Source of the DNA: Bradyrhizobium septentrionale
Lineage (GTDB): Bacteria > Pseudomonadota > Alphaproteobacteria > Rhizobiales > Xanthobacteraceae
Length of the DNA: 64,000 bases
Direction: 5' to 3'
Assembly (NCBI RefSeq): GCF_011516645.4
Contig: NZ_CP088284.1
Coordinates: forward strand, 372,001 to 436,000
Both the position numbers and the translations under genes were made by a program. Below are positions 46,691 to 56,900 of this stretch, piece by piece. The notes beneath the pieces were generated by a model. That model was given only the letters and a program-made list of their open reading frames with translations. It had not been told where the DNA came from and did no database searches. How positions within the stretch are numbered: the stretch's first letter is position 1; every line of letters begins with the position of its first letter.

Positions 46691-47433
46691 TGTCGTGTCC
46701 TTTTTCAGTTTCCGGGCCACGCCCATCGCGGCCTCGATGGCTGGCGACAGACCGGAGGCGGTCGACCCGCACCCCGCAGGGGCCGGCACGCAGTAGAGGG
46801 CAGCCAGGGCACGACTTTCTTGTCTTGCGCGAGGAATGGACGCGCAGCGGTCCAGGGGAAGAAAGTCGTAACCGGCTGTTGCGGGGATAAGAGCGAGGCG
46901 GCGCTTAAGCGACGCCGCCCTTCGGTCAGACATGCCAATCAAGGACGACGTGGGTGTGCCAGAAGAAACGGCCAAGAACACGAACTGCGATCATCGAAAC
47001 CTTGACCGAGGAAAGAACCCGATCACCGCTCACCGCACATCTGACAATTCCTCAAGCTTGCTGGTCGAGGCCCGAAACCGCTTAACGTGACAAGCATGGT
47101 GGAGCAGATGGTGAAACTCGCCGCGAAATTCGACGTTCCTTTCGATCTTCCGCTGGCAACCCTTTGAGTCCCCCGGCAATCTGGTCGAGGAAGCATTCGC
47201 GCGCCATCGTGCTGACGTGATGAACTCATCTGGAGGCAAAACACCGCCATTCTGTCGATGTTGATCATTTTCGCGATGCAGGCCTTCTCGGTCCTACCCG
47301 AGACGTCGATTCGAGCCCGTCCGCGAAACACAGCCTTACCATTCTTTTGGCCTGGGCACTCCCGATGCTGGCCCAGCAGCGAAATTGAGCTGGGTCCGAC
47401 ATAAGGTCGACTGCTATCGCGTAGCCGCTGAGG
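46691..47433. other. Gene-poor mosaic between the IS and the exporter genes
   Basis: 743 bp without a supported gene. Frames on both strands are short and lack family likeness. Probably deleted and rearranged island sequence. Confidence 0.45.
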
Positions 47434-48150
47434 TCACCCAGCCCCCTGCGCGATCGCCATCGGCGTCCGCTCGTCCTTCTCCAGGTGTCCATCCACAATG
47501 TGCAGCCGTCTATGCATTTGCGTGGCAAGGTTGACGTCATGCGTCACTGCTACGACCGTCTTGCCGTGCTCCGTAACGAGATCGCGCAGCATTTCGAATA
47601 CTTGCATGGTCGAGATGGAATCGAGGCTGCCGGTCGGCTCGTCCGCAAGGATGACCGGCGAGTCATTCGCGAGCGCGCGAGCCACGGCTACCCTCTGACG
47701 CTGGCCGCCGGAGAGCTGATCTGGACGTTTGCGAAGATGATCGCCTAGGTCCAAGGAGTTGAGCAGTTCCATGGCTCTAGCCGAGATCGCCGCTTGGGAA
47801 AGCTTGCCGAGTGCACGCATCGGCAGTGCGACATTTTCCGTAATCGAGAACTCCGGCAGCAGGAAATGAAACTGAAATACGAAGCCGAACTGGGTCAGCC
47901 GCATATGGGCGCGTTCCTCCGCGCTCATTGCCGTAGTCGAGCGATTGTTGACCAGGATATCGCCGCTGCTAGGAAGATCCAGCAGACCGAGCATATAGAG
48001 CAACGATGACTTGCCCGATCCGGACGGACCTGTGATCGCGATCAGCTCGCGCGCGCCAATCGACAAGTTCAAGTCGCGAACCAGCGTCACCGGGGCGATG
48101 CCTGGCAGCACCTTTGTCGCATTCCGTGCTACGATAAGCGCTGCCGTCAC
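47434..48150 (-). CDS. MacB/LolD-type ABC ATPase
   Basis: 238 residues. Walker A GPSGSGKSS, Q-loop FVFQFHFLLPEFS, signature LSGGQRQRVAVARAL and Walker B VILADEPTGSLDS are all intact, as is the switch His (VTHDV). These ATPases pair with FtsX-like permeases in efflux or lipoprotein release. It overlaps the permease gene downstream end by 4 bp. It remains intact while its partners are broken. Confidence 0.88.
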   Translation of the reverse strand: MTAALIVARNATKVLPGIAPVTLVRDLNLSIGARELIAITGPSGSGKSSLLYMLGLLDLPSSGDILVNNRSTTAMSAEERAHMRLTQFGFVFQFHFLLPEFSITENVALPMRALGKLSQAAISARAMELLNSLDLGDHLRKRPDQLSGGQRQRVAVARALANDSPVILADEPTGSLDSISTMQVFEMLRDLVTEHGKTVVAVTHDVNLATQMHRRLHIVDGHLEKDERTPMAIAQGAG

Positions 48151-49382
48151 GTCGCGCCCCTGATGATGTCGACGGGGTTGACCTCTGCGGCCGCGCGCGC
48201 GGGAAAGTATCCGGCGACAAGGCTGGTTGTCAGCGCGACCGAGGTGGCGATCGTGTAATGGGTAACCGAATAGAGCACTGGAAGATGATTGTGGTCCGAA
48301 AAGGAATCGTTGAACTCCAGTGAAGCCATTCCCCGCGTCAGGAGATAGCCAAATCCGCAGCCGAGTACCGCGCCGAAAAGCCCAATCGTCATGGCCGCAA
48401 TCATGAAGATCGCCTTCACGGTGCGTTCCGTGAACCCCAGCGATTTCATGATTGCGATGTCGCGCGTCTTTTCACGTGTGATGGTGGATAAGATGCTGTA
48501 GGTGCCAAAGCTTGCGACCAGAAGAATGGCGCCGACGATCGTGTACATCAGGACGTTACGAATGGTGATGGCCGACAGCAGATCCTCCTGGGCTTCCTGC
48601 TAGGAGATCGATTTGTAGCCGGTCTGCTCGCCGATACGCTCGCTGATCAGGCGCGCCTCCATTGGCTCGCGCGCACGAACCCGAATCTCGTTCACGATCC
48701 CGATCTGATTCTCAAGGGTCTGCGCAGTGCGAAGCAGGACGTAGCCTGTCGTTGCGTCCGTGGCGCGGAAGCCGGAATGGAAGGTGCCCACTACGGTTGC
48801 GGTCACGGTGATACCCCTGGCAGAAACCAGCGTGACTTTCGAGTTGACGCGGGTGCCGATTTTGCGCGCAAGGCCATCGCCGAGCAGAATCGCGTTGGAG
48901 GCACGGTAGAGCGAGGTGAGGCTGCCCTCGCGTACGTGGGTCGCGAGATTGGACACGCTGCTTTCGGTGTGTGGATCAATTCCGATCACGGAGATCGTAA
49001 GATTGCGGCCCGCATAACGCATCATGGCCTTGGATTGCACCGAGGGGGTAAGGGCGGCCGCAACCCAGGTCTGTAGCGAGGCGATGGTCGCCATCGGGTT
49101 CTTGATGCCGGGCCGTCGAACCGCGGGCGTGAGACCGTGGATTTCTGCAGCGGTGTAGAGGAGGTCGGCGGGCTGGGGCGTCGGCTCACGCCGTTCGTCT
49201 GTGAGGGAGATGTGGGGGAGCGCGTCGAGCAGTGTTGAGATGAAGTCGTTCTGCGATCCTTCCATCAGCGCGGCCATCATAATCGAGAAGCCGACGCCAA
49301 TTGCGACGCCCGCCACCCCGACCAGCGTCTGGTGGATGCGGTATGTGATGTGCGTCCAAACGATGGCAAGGATCAGCTTCAT
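48147..49382 (-). pseudogene. FtsX-type ABC permease with in-frame amber codon
   Basis: 411 codons in one frame, interrupted by TAG at 48602-48600 (codon 261). N-terminal helix IHQTLVGVAGVAIGVGFSIM, the periplasmic MacB-type domain in between, and after the stop the three C-terminal helices (VLMYTIVGAILLVASFGTYSIL, AIFMIAAMTIGLFGAVLG, TSVALTTSLVAGYFPARAA). The context SIS-stop-QEAQEDLL suggests Trp (TGG to TAG), as in related permeases with a W-Q-E motif at this spot. Same strand and overlapping start with the adaptor. Confidence 0.8.
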
Positions 49383-50481
49383 AGTGAGGACGCATCCGTC
49401 GCCCGTACCTTGACATGACCACGTGTTTGGATGTTCGCGGTCGCGGGCGACGCCACCATCTCATTCTCTTCAAGGCCGTCGACGATTTCGACGTGGCCGG
49501 CGCCACGAACGCCGATCTCGACTTTGCGCGGTGTCGGGCGGCCGTCCTTGACGACCAGTACCTCGTTGCCAATCACGGCATTGGCAGGAACGACGATCGC
49601 ATCCTGCTTCTCGCGTGCAACAATGTTAGCTTCCACGCTCATGCCGACGCGAAGTGGGCTGTCGTCGGGCAATCCGATCCGAACCCGGAAGGTTTTCGCG
49701 ATGGGATCGCCGGCCGGCGTGATTTCCTTGATGAACCCTGAGAGCACCTTTCCTGCAAACGCGTCGGTCCGCAACAACGCTCTTTGTCCGGGTTCGATCG
49801 GGGGACGTCTTCCTCGTTGACCTCGGCGACGACCCAGAGCGACTTTGCAAGTGCGAGGCGATAAAGGATCGTGCCAGGATCCACCATGTCGCCGATCTCC
49901 CCGTCTTCCCGCAGTACCGTGCCATCCATCGGAGCGACTATTTCGTAGAATCTCAACCGCTGCGTCTGTGCGGCGATCTGGGCTTGGACGCGTGCGAGGT
50001 CGCTTGCGGCCCTCTGTTCCATTTGCGCGGTCGTCGCGCCAAGCGCAAACAAGTGGGATTGCCGTTCGAACTCATGGCGCCGGAAATTCTCCAGCGCTCG
50101 CAGGTCGTTGAGCGTGGCCTGTGCCTCAGTGTCGTCAAGCCGAGCCAGGCGGTCTCCTTTGTGAACCGCTTTGCCCTCGCATCTGCAGCGCTCTATGATA
50201 CGACCGCGCACCAGGGGCGTGAGGCGCGACCAAGTTTCGGGCTCGACTGATCCGGTGGCATAAACGATCTCGGCCACCGGACCGCGAACGGCACGCGCGA
50301 TCGCGATTTCGGGCTCGTGCAGATACCAGACGAGGATGGCGGCTAGGACAAAGACAAGGCCGCCGATCAGCTTCCGGCCACGTCCCGGCGGCCTTGCTTT
50401 CGCATCTTTCGCTTCCGTCTCCGCCGCCGGAAGCGTTCGCAGCTGCACGTTCATTTGGGATTCGGCCTCAGAGACAGTCAT
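49379..50481 (-). pseudogene. MacA/HlyD-type periplasmic adaptor, frameshifted
   Basis: An N-terminal helix (KLIGGLVFVLAAILVWYL), biotinyl-like first half-motif, long coiled hairpin (EAQATLNDLRALENF...), and lipoyl/beta-barrel (EIVAPMDGTVLREDGEIG) are encoded in one frame. At 49800-49804 a run of five C on the coding strand shifts the frame; with six C the sequence would read through as VPPIEPGQRALL and continue in the second frame to 49379. Hence a one-base deletion in a homopolymer (or assembly error). Start taken at 50481; ATGs at 50577 and 50454 are alternatives. Confidence 0.78.
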
Positions 50482-51096
50482 CGCAGCGCTTCCCGATCGA
50501 GGCCCGAAGATCTCGCCCAAGACGGTAGCGAGGATTGGTGTTTCCCACGTCAACGGCGCCGTCTTGAACGGCTGCATTCAGTTGAAGGGGGACCCACTCT
50601 TTAAAATCGCCGAGCAGCGTGTTCCCGATGCAGGAATGGGGAAGTGAAATCTCGAGCTGCGGCCGGGCGCTGGCGTTCGCCTGCCGAAGGTTGGTCTCCG
50701 CTGACGATCCCGACGCGCCGCCCGACCTTTGTTGACGATCGGAGCACACTCGAATCGGGTGCTCTTCGAGCAGCATTGGGAGTTCGTGCAGCGGCATCTC
50801 CCGGGCGGCGGTCGCTACTTCCAAGGGCATGATGTCGCTGCTATCGACAGCTTGCGATTTCACCCGATCGGATGCCCGTGCGCGGCAACGCAGCCACCAG
50901 AGATAGAGGCGCTCGATTCCCGTTCGGCCCGATGCGGCAGGTCGGCTTTCGTGACGATGCGGACAACTCTGCTGCGGCCATCGACAACAGGGGTGACGGT
51001 GATCCCGTGCTCTCGGTAGGACCTTGGCGGCCTGCCAGACGGTTGCAGTCGTGCCGACGGTGGTCACCGAAGAAATCATGATGTCGCGGCTTGCAT
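50468..51096 (-). pseudogene. Ghost CBS-CBS-BON gene
   Basis: Degraded copy of the regulon's CBS-BON type. From the natural-looking ATG at 51096 (GGAGG 6-10 bp upstream) the frame is lost after a few codons. The CBS1 segment (SRDIMISSVTTVGTTATVWQAAKVL) and then REHGITVTPVVDGRSRVVRIVTKADL lie in different frames. CBS2-like (MPLHELPMLLEEHPI) and BON-like (IGNTLLGDFKEWVPLQLNA) follow. At least two frameshifts. A FixK-type box is 55 bp upstream. Confidence 0.68.
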
Positions 51097-51150
51097 GATC
51101 AGCCTCCAAAAACATGGTGACTATCTTGGCAGGATACAGCCTCGCGGGGA

Positions 51151-51164
51151 TTGACTAGGATCAA
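51151..51164. promoter_or_regulatory. FixK/FNR-type box TTGACTAGGATCAA on the island
   Basis: 54 bp upstream of the ghost CBS-BON start. It is the only such box on the island side of the att site. Confidence 0.65.
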
Positions 51165-51343
51165 AGGGAGCGCAACATACGAAGATAAAGTCTGCGCCAC
51201 CGCGATTGCCAAGTGCCTACCAGTCATCTTCGTCCGTCTGGCGGAGTGCCTGCCTAGAGTATTGATGGATACGCTGAGGCGAACAGTTTGTGCGGATCGA
51301 TCGTCTCAACGAGGAGATCCTGGAGATCGAGCGGGTGCCGTCC

Positions 51344-52754
51344 GGGATGTGGTTGGAATCTGGAGTGGGCAATCTCCGACATTGTGAAGCCATCTGATTA
51401 CGCGGCGAGGTCAATTGGCTGATCGATGGGTTTGGTGGCCAGCGTTTTCCAGCCGTCGACCTTGCGCATGTTGATCTGGCCGGAAGCGAGCAAAGCCCAG
51501 AACAACATTGCCGCGGTGTCCGCTGATGGCAACACGGCCTGCGTCTTGATCCGTCGCTTGAACTCTTCGTGCAGCCGCTCGATTGCATTGGTGGTGCGTG
51601 CGCTCTTCCATTGACTCGGCGGCAGTCGCGTGAAGGTGAAGAGCCGGTCGCCGGCTTCCTGCCGGCTGTCGGCCACCGCACGATGCTTGAGCCGCCACTT
51701 GCGGATGAAGGCCTTGCGCCGCGCCTCGATCTCCTCGCGAGTCGCCCCGCAGATCATGTCGTTGTAGTCAGCGGTGATCTCCTCATGCAGGCGCTCGGGC
51801 GCATGCGCCAACAGGTTGCGGTGCTTGTGGACCGTGCAGCGCTGCACTGGCACGCCGTCCCATACCGCGGCGATCGCAGCCTCAAGCCCTGGCGCGCCGT
51901 CGACGATGAGGAACTCGGGCCGCCGCAGCTCACGCCGGATAAGATCGTCGAGCACGGGGCACGCCAGGCTTCGGTGCTCTCGCCACCCATACTCTTGATC
52001 GCGAGCAACACTTTCTGACCGTCCGCACGCACACCGATGATGACCAGCAGCGAGATAGCGGTCGCCTTGCGGTCGAGCCGCACCCGCACCACGGTGCCGT
52101 CGAGGATCAATCGCACGATCGGCTCCGCGGCCAGCGAGCGGGCATTCCAGGCGTCCCAGTCGCTCTTCACCTTGCGCCACACCCGGCTCACCGTGTCCTT
52201 GCCGACTGCGCCAGCGAACAGAGCGCTGAGCGCCCGGCGCACACGGCGCGTGTTGGTGCCGGCCAGGTAGCAGCTGGCGATCAGCGCGTCGGCGGCCAGC
52301 GTGCGGCGCTGGTAGGCCCGCAGCGATTGGCTCTTCCACTCGGTGGTCTTGCCGTCGGCCGTGTTGAGCCGCGCGCGCGGGACCGCGATCTCAATCGGCC
52401 CGAAGCTGCCGGTCAGCGACCGCGGTCGGCTGCCATGCCGATGCCCCGTAATGCCGGCCGTCCCCTCGCGGCTGGCCATCTTGATGCGTTCGTAGCGCGG
52501 GCGCGCAAGGGCCACATCGAGCTCGCTGCGGATCAATTCTTCAATGAATTCCCCCGCTCGTTCCCGCACCGCAGTTTCGATCGGATCGAACCAATCGTCG
52601 AAAAGCTGGGGAGCCGCCTCGTCTCCACACTGCGGCGAATGCGTCTTCGTGATATTGCTGCTCATGGCGTGGTCTCCGGTCCGGCGCTCCAACGCCGGAT
52701 GATTCGAGGTTGATCACCTCGGAGACTACGCCACCTTCAATTCCAACCAACCCC
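51344..52754 (-). mobile_element. IS256-family element with imperfect terminal inverted repeats
   Basis: Ends read alike in inverted orientation: left 51344-51379 (GGGATGTGGTTGGAATCTGG...) and right 52719-52754 (GGGGTTGGTTGGAATTGAAG...). Both continue into (A/T)(A/G)TCTCCGA. No clear target-site duplication is visible, which fits an old insertion or later rearrangement. Contains the transposase frame below. Confidence 0.72.
51398..52665 (-). pseudogene. IS256-family transposase, frameshifted
   Basis: The N-terminal frame (from MSSNITKT) covers the DNA-binding region, LILDGTVVRVRLDR (first Asp) and ends around GGESTEAWRA. A run of G at 51956-51959 shifts the frame; the second frame continues with VLDDLIRRELRRPEFLIVDGAPGLE (second Asp) and AIERLHEEFKRRIKTQ (the Glu region). 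Two extra bases or one missing explain it. About 420 codons in total; not functional as read. Confidence 0.82.
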
Positions 52755-52846
52755 GCGACGGGACCATCGAGCGCCGGCGGCGTGACTGACACAAACTGAA
52801 TGATGCATGCCGGGCGGCTCGCGGCGATTCCTGGTTCGGTCTGCTC

Positions 52847-53268
52847 ACGGCCACAGCGACTGTCGTGATGATTGCCGATGCCAAAGCGGTTACGTGACGC
52901 GAGTTTGCCGACTGGTTTGGATGGGTTCCTCGACAAACAGCTACGGGCGGGCACCTGAAGTTGCTTGGCATCAGCAAACGCCGAACTCCTAGTTGCGCAC
53001 GCTGTTAATCCAATGGCGCTCGATCTGCGTTGACGGCGAATCGCAGCTGGGATGGATCATGAGTTTGGTCAAGTGTCGGCCGATGAAGGTGGCGATAGTG
53101 AATAAGACAGCACGCACGCTATGGGCGCTTTGGCTCATGGGGGCAGCTATAGGCCGATCCAAGCATCATAATCTCAGCCGCGCCGGCGCCGTCTCTGCAA
53201 CCCTGAGCCGCTCCGACGGCACGGGCGCTACCGTCGTGTCGTCGGCGAGCCAAAAAGTGGAAGCTTGA
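52847..53268 (+). pseudogene. IS110-family transposase remnant
   Basis: C-terminal part only. One frame reads FADWFGWVPRQTATGGHLKLLGISKR, the IS116/IS110 C-terminal motif, preceded by a TGA in frame. A frameshift leads into LRTLLIQWRS...VAIVNKTARTLWALW. The N-terminal RuvC-like half is missing. No terminal repeats seen. Confidence 0.68.
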
Positions 53269-53493
53269 CTATATGCAGCAATCAAAGGGCCCGATTGACA
53301 GGCCGCGTCTCGGCCGCCCAATAACATTAGATCATACCGCAAGATCGCGTGACACTTGGTGTTTCAACGTCAAGCGTTCGATCATGAGTCGCCATCGGAA
53401 GATCCCCCTCAGGCAGATGTCCGAGTTCGGCACGAGAAGCAACCCTCTGAGTTTGAAGTCGTCATGTTTCGCCATGTCCAGCTGAAGACGTTA

Positions 53494-53509
53494 TGTCCGA
53501 AATTGGACA
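53494..53509. promoter_or_regulatory. NifA-type upstream activator site TGT-N10-ACA
   Basis: TGTCCGAAATTGGACA: TGT-N10-ACA with perfectly paired 5-bp arms TGTCC/GGACA. Its centre is about 90 bp upstream of the GG of the -24/-12 element at 53590, within the usual range for NifA. Confidence 0.7.
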
Positions 53510-53589
53510 CTGAGGCTTAAGTATTTCGGCGCCGCGGCGAAAAGCACGTGCTCTTTCGCTCTTCAACCCGGATTTGTAAAGCTTCTTTG

Positions 53590-53605
53590 TGGCACGCGGA
53601 TTGCT
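53590..53605 (+). promoter_or_regulatory. Sigma-54 (-24/-12) promoter TGGCACGCGGATTGCT
   Basis: Matches the RpoN consensus TGGCAC-N5-TTGC with the required GG-N10-GC spacing. Transcription would start near 53615, giving a leader of about 300 nt before the NRPS ATG at 53919. It is the only strong match I saw in the window, though I did not scan every base pair systematically. Confidence 0.72.
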
Positions 53606-53732
53606 ATGAGACGGTGAAGGATTTGTGGGGCCATGGCGGTCCCGCGGTGACCCGCCCGCACAGTCAGATGAAGCTTGTTCGACTGAGTCAACTCACCGCC
53701 ATAGACGCTGCACTGTTAAGTGGTCCGGCCGA

Positions 53733-53915
53733 ATGACGCTTGGTCGCGGAGGCGCCGCTGTCGTTATTCGAGCTGGTAGCTCTCTAAGTTGGTCGGATTC
53801 GATGAGCGTTCACGCGGCAGCTCTCGATCAAATCCTGACCAGTGCGGCAGGTCCAAGTCTCTATGGTACGGGCGCCTTGGGTGGAGCTGCTCAACCTACG
53901 CGACGGATTGGCTGA
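53733..53915 (+). CDS. Possible small leader ORF before the NRPS
   Basis: 60 codons, MTLGRGGAAVV...GGAAQPTRRIG, in the same frame as the NRPS and ending (TGA) one codon before its ATG (TGA GCG ATG). Its ATG also overlaps the TGA of a short upstream frame (ATGA). Rich in Ser/Ala/Gly, no family recognised. It could be an unrelated leader, a coupling ORF or a chance frame. Confidence 0.3.
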   Translation: MTLGRGGAAVVIRAGSSLSWSDSMSVHAAALDQILTSAAGPSLYGTGALGGAAQPTRRIG

Positions 53916-53918
53916 GCG

Positions 53919-56900
53919 ATGAAGATAGTACATCAGTCTCCTCCGATGCGCACAGATGCTTACGGGCCAAGCGACAGTAGCAGGCAGCAGGCTGCAACTC
54001 CGTCAATTTATTCTAGCGTCTTTGTTGGTAGTGGTACGCTAGCCATAAGGTGCTTGCAGCTAGCAAAGGAGATGGGTCACGACATCCGCGCGGCGCTGTG
54101 TGCCGACGCTACATTCGCCGATTGGGCCGCTCGCGCCAATATCCTGTGTGTGGTGAGCGTTGAAGAGCTCTCCATGTTGCTGAAGGCCGAGCCGGTGGAA
54201 TGGATTTTTTCCGTTGCTAATCCGTTCGTGCTGCCGCCGGAGGTGTTTGGGCGAGCCCGTCAAGGCGCTTTCAACTACCATGACGGTCCATTGCCGCGAT
54301 ATGCAGGAACCCATGCGACGTCCTGGGCGCTTCTTGCCGGGGAGACCGAACATGGCATCACGTGGCATCGTATCGCTCATGGGGTTGATACTGGTGAGCT
54401 GGTAGTACAGCGCCAAGTGTTGATTGCGCCGAGTGATACGGCATTGACGCTGAATCTCAGATGTTATGAGGCTGCTATCGAGGGCTTCCGCGAGCTTCTA
54501 ACTGGCTTAACAAATGGAGAGCTCGGTGCTCGTCCGCAGGCGCTAGCGGACCGAAGTTTTTTCCCGAAACGTCGCCGCCCAGATGCTGCGGGTTGTCTGC
54601 GATGGGATCGACCAGCGCAGGGTCTGGCAGCGATGACACGTGCCTTGGACTTTGGCCCCTATCATGCCAATCTGTTGGGTCTGTCCAAGGTTTTTGTAGG
54701 CGATGACTTCGTCCCCGTCAGGCGCTTGGAGGTGACGGCCGGGAGCTCGGGCTTTGCGGCGGGGTCTCTAGTTGAAATCCACCCTAGCCATTGGCGTGTC
54801 GCGACAGGCACAGAGGATGTTGATGTTTGGTTTGGCAGCTCAGATGGTCAGGCTCTGGACGCGCGGACAGTCGCGAGGCGTTCTGGTTTCGATGTAGGCG
54901 GCCGCCTCCCGATTCTGAGCGATGACGAGGCCCGGAGCATAACGGTTGCGCATGAATTGTTGGCGCCTCGGGAGAGTTTTTGGCGAGGGCGGCTTGAGAA
55001 GTTCAAAACATACCAGCTTGCTTTTTTGCCGTCTGCAAAAGCTGCGGCTGGGCTCAGATGGCAGTCTAGTGCGTGGCGAATTCCAGAAGAGTTGCTTGGG
55101 CTGTCCCCCAGTGATCGCGCGGAATTCTTGCTAACTGCTTGGCTGGTCTATCTCGCCCGCATCACGGGGGAATCAGAGCTTCAATTGGGATGGACTCCCG
55201 CGCCGAATGGATCGCGAGCCGGCGTGAAAGCGCTCGAGGTGCTTGTTGCGTCTGTCGTGCCGATGGGAATTACCATCGACCTTGATAATGATTTCGTAGA
55301 GGCGCGCACGGCGGTCGCGGCAGAATTCGCTCAGCTGAATGAGCAGGATACCTTTGCGCGGGATCTTATTGCGCGATGCCCGACGTTGCGCGGTGTGGAG
55401 GCGCTACGATTGCGCCGTCCCTGGCCGGTTGGCGTTACGGTTACGGTAAATGGCGGATCTGCCACTGGTGATCTAGCGTCGAGCCCGATTTCTGAGGCGG
55501 CCCTGGCTGGTGAGGCGCTAACGTTTGAGGTTTGCGCTCTGGATGGGAGCTTCCGATGGCACTTTGATGCAAGTCGCCTGGAGCCCAATCAGATCGAGCG
55601 TATGACACAGCATTTGCAGAATTTGTTGTGTGCTGTGAAGGCTGATGCGCAGCAGCCGGTGGGGCGGGTTGAACTCTTGTCATCCTCTGAGCGGGCGTAT
55701 GTGTTGGAGGCGCTGAACCGGACGGCGGTGACGTATCCTGAGCAGCAGTGCATCCATGAGCTGTTCGAGGCCCAGGTGCGCCGTGCGCCGGATGCGGTGG
55801 CGGTGGTGTGCGCGGAGGAGCGCGTCAGCTATGGCGAGCTCAATGCGCGGGCCAACCAGCTGGCGCATCATCTGATCGCAATTGGGGTGACGCCGGACCA
55901 GCCGGTGGCGATCTGCCTACAGCGCAGTCCGATGATGGTGGTGGGGCTGTTGGCGATCCTGAAGGCGGGTGGGGCCTATCTGCCGCTGGACCCGGCCTAT
56001 CCGAGCGCGCGGCTGCGCCAGGTGCTTGCGGATGCGGCGCCGTCGCTGCTGCTGGCCGATGCGGCGGGACGATCGGCGCTGGGCGCCGATGCGCTACGCG
56101 ATCTGACGGTAGTGGATCTGGCGGCGGCGAGCCCGGCCTGGGCGGCGCTGCCGGCCACCGATCCCGACCCGTGCGCGCTCGGCCTGACCTCGCGCCATCT
56201 GGCCTATGTGATCTACACCTCGGGCTCGTCAGGCACCCCCAAGGGCGTCATGGCCGAGCATCGGAGCCTGGTGCGTCTAGTGGCGGGGAACGACTTCGTC
56301 GAGATCTCGCCGCAGGACGTCTTTCTCAACGCATCCTCGCCGACATTCGACGCGACCACGTTCGAGCTCTGGGGAGCCTTAGCAAACGGTGCGAGTGTTG
56401 TGCTCTATCCTGAACGCTACCTCTCGACAGCAACGCTGGCCCAGATCATCCAAGATCAAGGCATCACCATCGCCTGGATGACTGCCCGGTTGTTCGATAC
56501 CTATACCGCAGAGGGGCGCGGCACTGATCGGCTGCAGCAACTGCTGGTCGGAGGCGAAGAGGTCTCCGTCACTTCCGTTAGAGCATGCCAGAAGCGACAT
56601 CCGACGCTGCGGATCTCAAATGCCTACGGCCCGACAGAGAACACCACCTTCAGTCTCTGCTATCCGGTGCCTGCTGGCTTTGATGGAGCCATTGTCCCGA
56701 TTGGCCGTCCGATTGCGAACACGCGGGTGTACCTGCTGGACGGTCATGGTGCGCCGGTTCCGTTTGGCGCGGCGGGTGAGCTTTACATTGGCGGGGCGGG
56801 GGTGGCGCGCGGCTATCTGAACCGGCCGGAGCTGACGGCGGAGCGGTTCATCGCCAGCCCGTTTGTGGACGGCGACCGGCTGTACCGCACTGGCGATCTG

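Noticed and set aside
53640..53700. tts box or nod box upstream of the NRPS
   Set aside because: GTCAGATGAAGCTTG only partly resembles a tts box and the rest of the consensus is missing; no nod-box pattern seen.
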